Below, in pieces: positions 7,070 to 9,419 of a stretch of 9,419 nucleotides of DNA. Position 1 is the stretch's first letter; each line of letters opens with the position of its first letter. The stretch comes from Chloroflexota bacterium. Its GTDB lineage: Bacteria; Chloroflexota; Anaerolineae; Anaerolineales; Villigracilaceae. A model generated the notes under the pieces. That model worked only from the letters and a program-made list of their open reading frames with translations, was not told where the DNA came from and did not search any database. A program made the position numbers and the translations under genes. The DNA is taken from the NCBI GenBank assembly GCA_021823555.1, contig JAKANW010000064.1:1-9419 (forward strand). Direction: 5' to 3'.

Positions 7070-7705
7070 CTAGAAACCCAGGGCCCGTTTGACCAGGATT
7101 AGTGTGACTCGCCCTGGTTGCGCTTCGGCGTTGTAGATCAGCAATTTATTGATGGCGCTGTGGCGGCCATAAGCCCGTCGGGCGCGCTCATCTTCGAGAG
7201 GGAACACGTACTCTTCCACGCGACGCAATCCCTCTGCAACATCCGCGACGATTTTCTGGGCGCCGACCACCCAGACCACTTTCCCGGCTCCGAAAGCATA
7301 CGGCCCAATCTGACTGCCGCTCATGGATGCGATTAGCACGTGCCCGTCCTCGGTCACAGCATGGACGCTGCCCGCCATATAATCCGGGCTGGCGCCCAAC
7401 CGGCGGATCTGGTTGCCCTGAGTTTCGCGGTTCATGGCGCGTATCTTGTGACGGATGGCATCGAAGCGGCCGGACTTTTCCACTTCGTCCATAATGCCAA
7501 TTCTTTCCAGAGTCTGGGACGCACTCGTATGCACCTGTGCACCGCCCGGGATGTTTTCAAAGAATAGTTTTTTGGCTTCTTCAGCATCTTCCGCAATCAG
7601 GACACGGAATCCATTGGCCTTCAAAGCTTCAGCCGTACGAGCGATCTGCTCCTCCGAGGCGATTTGAGAGCAAAGTTGATCAGGGGCAAGAGTTGATACA
7701 GACAT
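7070..7705 (-). CDS. LUD-domain protein (LutC/YkgG-like)
   Basis: The 211-residue protein belongs to the LUD family (PF02589, formerly DUF162). It shows an Ala-rich N-terminal helix region (about 10-50), G-A-Q-V-H-T-S-A-S-Q-T-L (55-66), S-P-D-Y-M-A-G-S-V-H-A-V (106-117) and the long conserved core with G-S-Q-I-G-P-Y-A-F-G-A-G-K-V-V (130-144) and V-V-G-A-Q-K-I-V (146-153). LutC is the small subunit of the iron-sulfur lactate dehydrogenase LutABC, but no LutA or LutB gene lies here, so this is a standalone LUD protein whose reaction is unknown. I chose the ATG at 7705 because AAAGG lies 5 bases upstream; an in-frame GTG at 7711 overlaps that ribosome site. The gene is 68 bases downstream of the oxidoreductase on the same strand, so the two may be co-transcribed. 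A clear terminator follows it. Confidence 0.88.
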   Translation of the reverse strand: MSVSTLAPDQLCSQIASEEQIARTAEALKANGFRVLIAEDAEEAKKLFFENIPGGAQVHTSASQTLERIGIMDEVEKSGRFDAIRHKIRAMNRETQGNQIRRLGASPDYMAGSVHAVTEDGHVLIASMSGSQIGPYAFGAGKVVWVVGAQKIVADVAEGLRRVEEYVFPLEDERARRAYGRHSAINKLLIYNAEAQPGRVTLILVKRALGF

Positions 7706-7773
7706 TTTCACCTTTCACCAAACGCGGCAGCCTTTTCTGCCTGTCTGAATGTTTTTAGAGTTTAGGTTTGGGA

Positions 7774-8412
7774 CTACGACAGGAACTTGACGGCGCTCAT
7801 CCAGTTTGTGCCCAGGGTTCCCTGCAACGTAATGTGCAACAAACCAATGCCTTCCAACTGGCGGGCGCGGCGCAGAGGACCCGCATCTATGGGATGGAGG
7901 CCGCTGGATTGGGCCAGGTTCGCCAGCAGGGCTTTGGCGGAGGCGTCATCCCCTGCGATGAAAACGTCGAGCGGCTGGCCGCCGACTTGTCCCGCCACAA
8001 GCGTGCCCGCAAAGGTGGTGTTAAAGGCCTTCAGCACTTTGGAGTTCGGGAGAAGTCTGGCTATCTCTTCCGCGCCAGATGTATTTTCGAAGCGTGGTTC
8101 TGTAAATGTATCGTTGAGGGTATTGGTAATATCAACAACGATTTTGCCATCCAATTGCTTACTGTACTGTTTGATGACCGAGGCCACGACCGGATAGTAA
8201 ACAGCCAGGACAACAACGTCAGCATGGATAGCACTGCCTGATGGAGCAGAGGTGACTTTCGCACCGCTTTTTGCCGCAGATCGGAGTTGTTGCGCCAGTG
8301 CGGCCGCTTTGGAATCGTCCTGGTCCATGAGGGTCACGTTGTGGCCGCCGCTGACAAAGCGAGTGGCAATCCCGCGCCCCATATTCCCTGCACCGATGAT
8401 TGTGATATTCAT
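7774..8412 (-). CDS. NADPH-dependent F420 reductase-like NAD(P)-binding oxidoreductase
   Basis: The 212-residue protein has an N-terminal Rossmann fold beginning I-T-I-I-G-A-G-N-M-G-R-G (3-14), A-D-V-V-V-L-A-V-Y-Y (64-73) at strand four, D-I-T-N-T-L-N-D (94-101), V-L-K-A-F-N-T-T-F-A (126-135) and the C-terminal D-A-G-P-L-R-R-A-R-Q-L-E (176-187). This order and the total length match the F420-dependent NADP reductase / NADP oxidoreductase family (PF03807-type). Many bacterial members do not use F420, and no F420-biosynthesis gene is visible, so the cofactor partner is open. The start is firm: ATG at 8412 with AGGAG seven bases upstream. It is divergent from a TetR-family gene across 226 bases containing palindromes, so it is probably controlled by that regulator. 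LUD follows on the same strand. Confidence 0.87.
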   Translation of the reverse strand: MNITIIGAGNMGRGIATRFVSGGHNVTLMDQDDSKAAALAQQLRSAAKSGAKVTSAPSGSAIHADVVVLAVYYPVVASVIKQYSKQLDGKIVVDITNTLNDTFTEPRFENTSGAEEIARLLPNSKVLKAFNTTFAGTLVAGQVGGQPLDVFIAGDDASAKALLANLAQSSGLHPIDAGPLRRARQLEGIGLLHITLQGTLGTNWMSAVKFLS

Positions 8413-8443
8413 TCTGTTTCTCCTTATAACAATTGTTTACTTT

Positions 8444-8524
8444 TATCCTGGGAATGGTGTCAAAGCCCAGCTTCCATTTGTGCAACCCACAACATTCACC
8501 TTGACTCTCCTATCCGGGAATGGT
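8444..8524 (+). repeat. Imperfect direct repeat in the divergent promoter region
   Basis: TATCCTGGGAATGGT (8444-8458) recurs as TATCCGGGAATGGT (8511-8524), with one base deleted and starts 67 bases apart. The right copy overlaps the spacer and -10 box of the proposed TetR promoter. It may be a binding site for a regulator or a remnant duplication. Confidence 0.6.
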
Positions 8525-8529
8525 ATATT
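8501..8529 (+). promoter_or_regulatory. Promoter of the TetR-family gene
   Basis: TTGACT (8501-8506) and TATATT (8524-8529) are spaced by exactly 17 bases, and a TG one base before the -10 gives an extended -10 (TGGTATATT). The start would be near 8536, leaving a leader of about 100 bases that contains both palindromes. Confidence 0.65.
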
Positions 8530-8552
8530 ATTGACATCCGTTGCATAAACAA
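8525..8552 (-). promoter_or_regulatory. Possible promoter of the oxidoreductase gene
   Basis: On the minus strand TTGTTT (8552-8547) and TAATAT (8530-8525) are 16 bases apart. The box nearly coincides with the -10 of the divergent promoter, and the -35 lies inside the first palindrome. The match is modest. Confidence 0.35.
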
Positions 8553-8562
8553 CAGATGTTGT
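8540..8562. promoter_or_regulatory. Probable TetR operator 1 (two overlapping palindromes)
   Basis: GTTG-N6-CAAC (8540-8553) overlaps a second palindrome ACAACA-GA-TGTTGT (8549-8562). The site sits just downstream of the proposed plus-strand start and on the -35 of the proposed minus-strand promoter, a suitable place for repressing both genes. Confidence 0.55.
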
Positions 8563-8611
8563 CTAATTTACTATCCTTACTCGGGCAAGTCAACCGCCAA
8601 AAGTCTGATTT

Positions 8612-8627
8612 TGTTGCCTAAGCAACA
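8612..8627. promoter_or_regulatory. Probable TetR operator 2
   Basis: TGTTGC-CTAA-GCAACA is a 6-4-6 palindrome. It matches operator 1 over GTTGC[AC]TAA[AG]CAACA, which is 13 of 15 identical bases. It ends 3 bases before the GGAG ribosome site of the TetR-family gene. Confidence 0.55.
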
Positions 8628-8638
8628 CCGGAGCAAAA

Positions 8639-9232
8639 ATGTTGTCAAATCCAAATGGTGAAATGGAAAAGATGGATCCCCGCGTCCGGCGGACCCGTCA
8701 AATGCTCGTACAAGCGTTCATGGAGTTGGTCAAATCTGAAGGCTTTCAGGCGATCAATGTGCAGGAAATTACCGATCGCGCCGGGGTTAACCGCGCCACC
8801 TTCTACGCCCACTTTCAGGACAAGTATGCCCTGCTGGATTATTCTGTCCGTGAAGGGTTCCAGCGTGAACTGGAAAGCCGGGTATTGAACGCCTGCGAGT
8901 TCAGCATCGAAAACCTGCGGCTGTTGATTGTGACCGTCTGTGAATTTGTAGCCGAACTTCACGCGCATTGCCTCGCCCCAGAGCAGCAATTCCAAACTTT
9001 AATCGAGACACAGATCCGAACCCAGGTGTATGGACTGATCCTGCACTGGCTGGAAATTACCAAACAGATTGAAAATAACCCGGAACGAGCCGCCACAGCC
9101 GCCAGTTGGGCGATCTACGGGCTGGCCCAGCAATGGAGCAAGGAGAAACATGCTCCACCTGCCGATCAATTCGCCAATGAGGTGCTGCCACTGGTTGCCA
9201 ACAATCTGAGCCTTGCTCACCAGCCAGCCTGA
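8639..9232 (+). CDS. TetR/AcrR-family transcriptional regulator
   Basis: The protein has 197 residues. The N-terminal domain has the family layout R-V-R-R-T-R-Q-M-L-V-Q-A-F (15-27), then the helix-turn-helix V-Q-E-I-T-D-R-A-G-V-N-R-A-T-F-Y-A-H-F-Q-D-K (41-62), in which G-V-N-R-A-T-F-Y-x-H-F is the classic recognition helix and following turn. The C-terminal, all-helical ligand domain (about 70-190) has no obvious homolog in memory, so the inducer is unknown. The ATG at 8639 is preceded by GGAG with a 5-base spacer; a second in-frame ATG at 8663 has a poorer site. The gene is divergent from the F420-reductase-like gene with two matching palindromes between them, the usual arrangement of a self-repressing TetR regulator and its target. 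Confidence 0.9.
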   Translation: MLSNPNGEMEKMDPRVRRTRQMLVQAFMELVKSEGFQAINVQEITDRAGVNRATFYAHFQDKYALLDYSVREGFQRELESRVLNACEFSIENLRLLIVTVCEFVAELHAHCLAPEQQFQTLIETQIRTQVYGLILHWLEITKQIENNPERAATAASWAIYGLAQQWSKEKHAPPADQFANEVLPLVANNLSLAHQPA

Positions 9233-9275
9233 TGATCATCCGGCAAGATGTGAGTTATGTCATGAGCATCAGGTG

Positions 9276-9303
9276 TTGCCTTTCCACAAAAAAATGGTAA
9301 TAT
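9276..9303 (+). promoter_or_regulatory. Promoter-like sequence upstream of the attenuator/small RNA
   Basis: TTGCCT (9276-9281) and TAATAT (9298-9303) are 16 bases apart, and TGG before the -10 makes it an extended -10. Transcription would start near 9308-9311, about 75 bases after the TetR stop codon. Confidence 0.5.
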
Positions 9304-9307
9304 ATAG

Positions 9308-9334
9308 ATGCAATGGCATGGTTTCTGGTGCTAA
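9308..9334 (+). CDS. Candidate 8-residue leader peptide with two Trp codons
   Basis: ATG at 9308 opens an ORF encoding M-Q-W-H-G-F-W-C, closed by TAA at 9332-9334. It begins at about the predicted transcription start and has no Shine-Dalgarno sequence, so it would be leaderless. Two Trp codons in eight residues are notable because Trp is rare. It covers RNA segment 1 of the proposed attenuator. An overlapping ORF (9313-9360) encodes the hydrophobic M-A-W-F-L-V-L-I-L-F-G-L-T-V-P and is an alternative. Either could be chance. Confidence 0.3.
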   Translation: MQWHGFWC

Positions 9335-9366
9335 TTCTTTTTGGCCTTACAGTGCCATGAGTCAGC

Positions 9367-9404
9367 AAGCCTGGCAGGTATCAACGTACCTGCCAGGCTT
9401 TTTT
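9367..9404 (+). terminator. Strong intrinsic terminator
   Basis: A perfect 14-base-pair stem (9367-9380 with 9387-9400) carries a TCAACG loop; its 3' arm ends in TT and continues as TTTT, so six T follow the last GGC. It lies 134 bases past the TetR stop codon and near the right edge of the window. Confidence 0.93.
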
Positions 9405-9419
9405 CATCCTATAGATCGG

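Larger units (their letters stand above)
9308..9404 (+). ncRNA. Candidate attenuator leader RNA or terminated small RNA
   Basis: About 95 bases between a promoter and a strong terminator contain four segments able to pair in alternative ways. Segment 1 is ATGGCA (9313-9318), segment 2 TGCCAT (9353-9358), segment 3 TGGCA (9372-9376) and segment 4 TGCCA (9391-9395). Pairing 2:3 can extend with TAC (9348-9350) against GTA (9378-9380), giving about 8 pairs, and would prevent the 3:4 terminator. This is the logic of amino-acid attenuators. Without the downstream gene, a plain small RNA is equally possible. Confidence 0.4.

Noticed and set aside
7726..7741. GGCAG/CTGCC hairpin between the oxidoreductase and LUD genes as a terminator
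   Set aside because: The stem is only 5 pairs and no T-tract follows on the minus strand.
8425..8468. TTGACA on the minus strand (8468-8463) as the -35 box of the oxidoreductase promoter
   Set aside because: No acceptable -10 hexamer lies 16-19 bases downstream; the best candidates are 12-13 or more than 25 bases away.
1..9419. CRISPR array, tRNA or rRNA genes, transposase or phage genes
   Set aside because: No regularly spaced repeats, cloverleaf sequences, rRNA-like stretches or mobile-element proteins were seen on either strand.

Overview
The window looks like a chromosomal segment of a free-living bacterium. The best guess is a member of the Chloroflexota, class Anaerolineae. This rests on protein content (a mevalonate kinase next to a UbiA-type prenyl-phosphate pentosyltransferase, a standalone LUD protein, an F420-reductase-like oxidoreductase) and on an intergenic palindrome of a style I associate with that group. 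No ribosomal or other marker gene is present, so the assignment is inference.

Layout. (1) Positions 1-2683, plus strand: the 3' part of an AT-rich WD40/TolB-like beta-propeller gene, then a GC-rich GT-B-type glycosyl- or glycerophosphotransferase-like gene. (2) Positions 2685-2823: a composite palindromic repeat between convergent genes. (3) Positions 2836-6985, minus strand: a compact five-gene cluster. In transcription order it holds a UbiA-family prenyl-phosphate transferase broken by a one-base frameshift, mevalonate kinase, a CPBP intramembrane protease, an internally duplicated membrane protein and a GT2 glycosyltransferase. Spacings are very short, with two 4-base ATGA overlaps. (4) Positions 7021-7054: an intrinsic terminator separating this cluster from the two minus-strand genes upstream, a LUD-domain protein and an NADPH-dependent F420-reductase-like protein. 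(5) Positions 8413-8638: a divergent promoter region with at least two matching palindromes, followed by a plus-strand TetR-family regulator (8639-9232). (6) Positions 9233-9419: a promoter-like sequence, one or two tiny ORFs (one with two Trp codons) and a very strong terminator. Together they look like a transcription attenuator, or a small RNA, preceding a gene beyond the window.

How the genes fit together. The minus-strand cluster combines isoprenoid supply (mevalonate kinase), transfer onto a prenyl-phosphate carrier (UbiA) and sugar transfer (GT2). This suggests cell-envelope glycan or lipid-linked sugar synthesis, and the plus-strand GT-B-type gene may share that theme. The TetR gene and the divergent oxidoreductase probably form a regulator/target pair, with LUD as a possible second target gene. 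The most interesting signals are the attenuator-like element at the right end, the paired TetR operators, the single-base break in the UbiA gene and the palindromic repeat.
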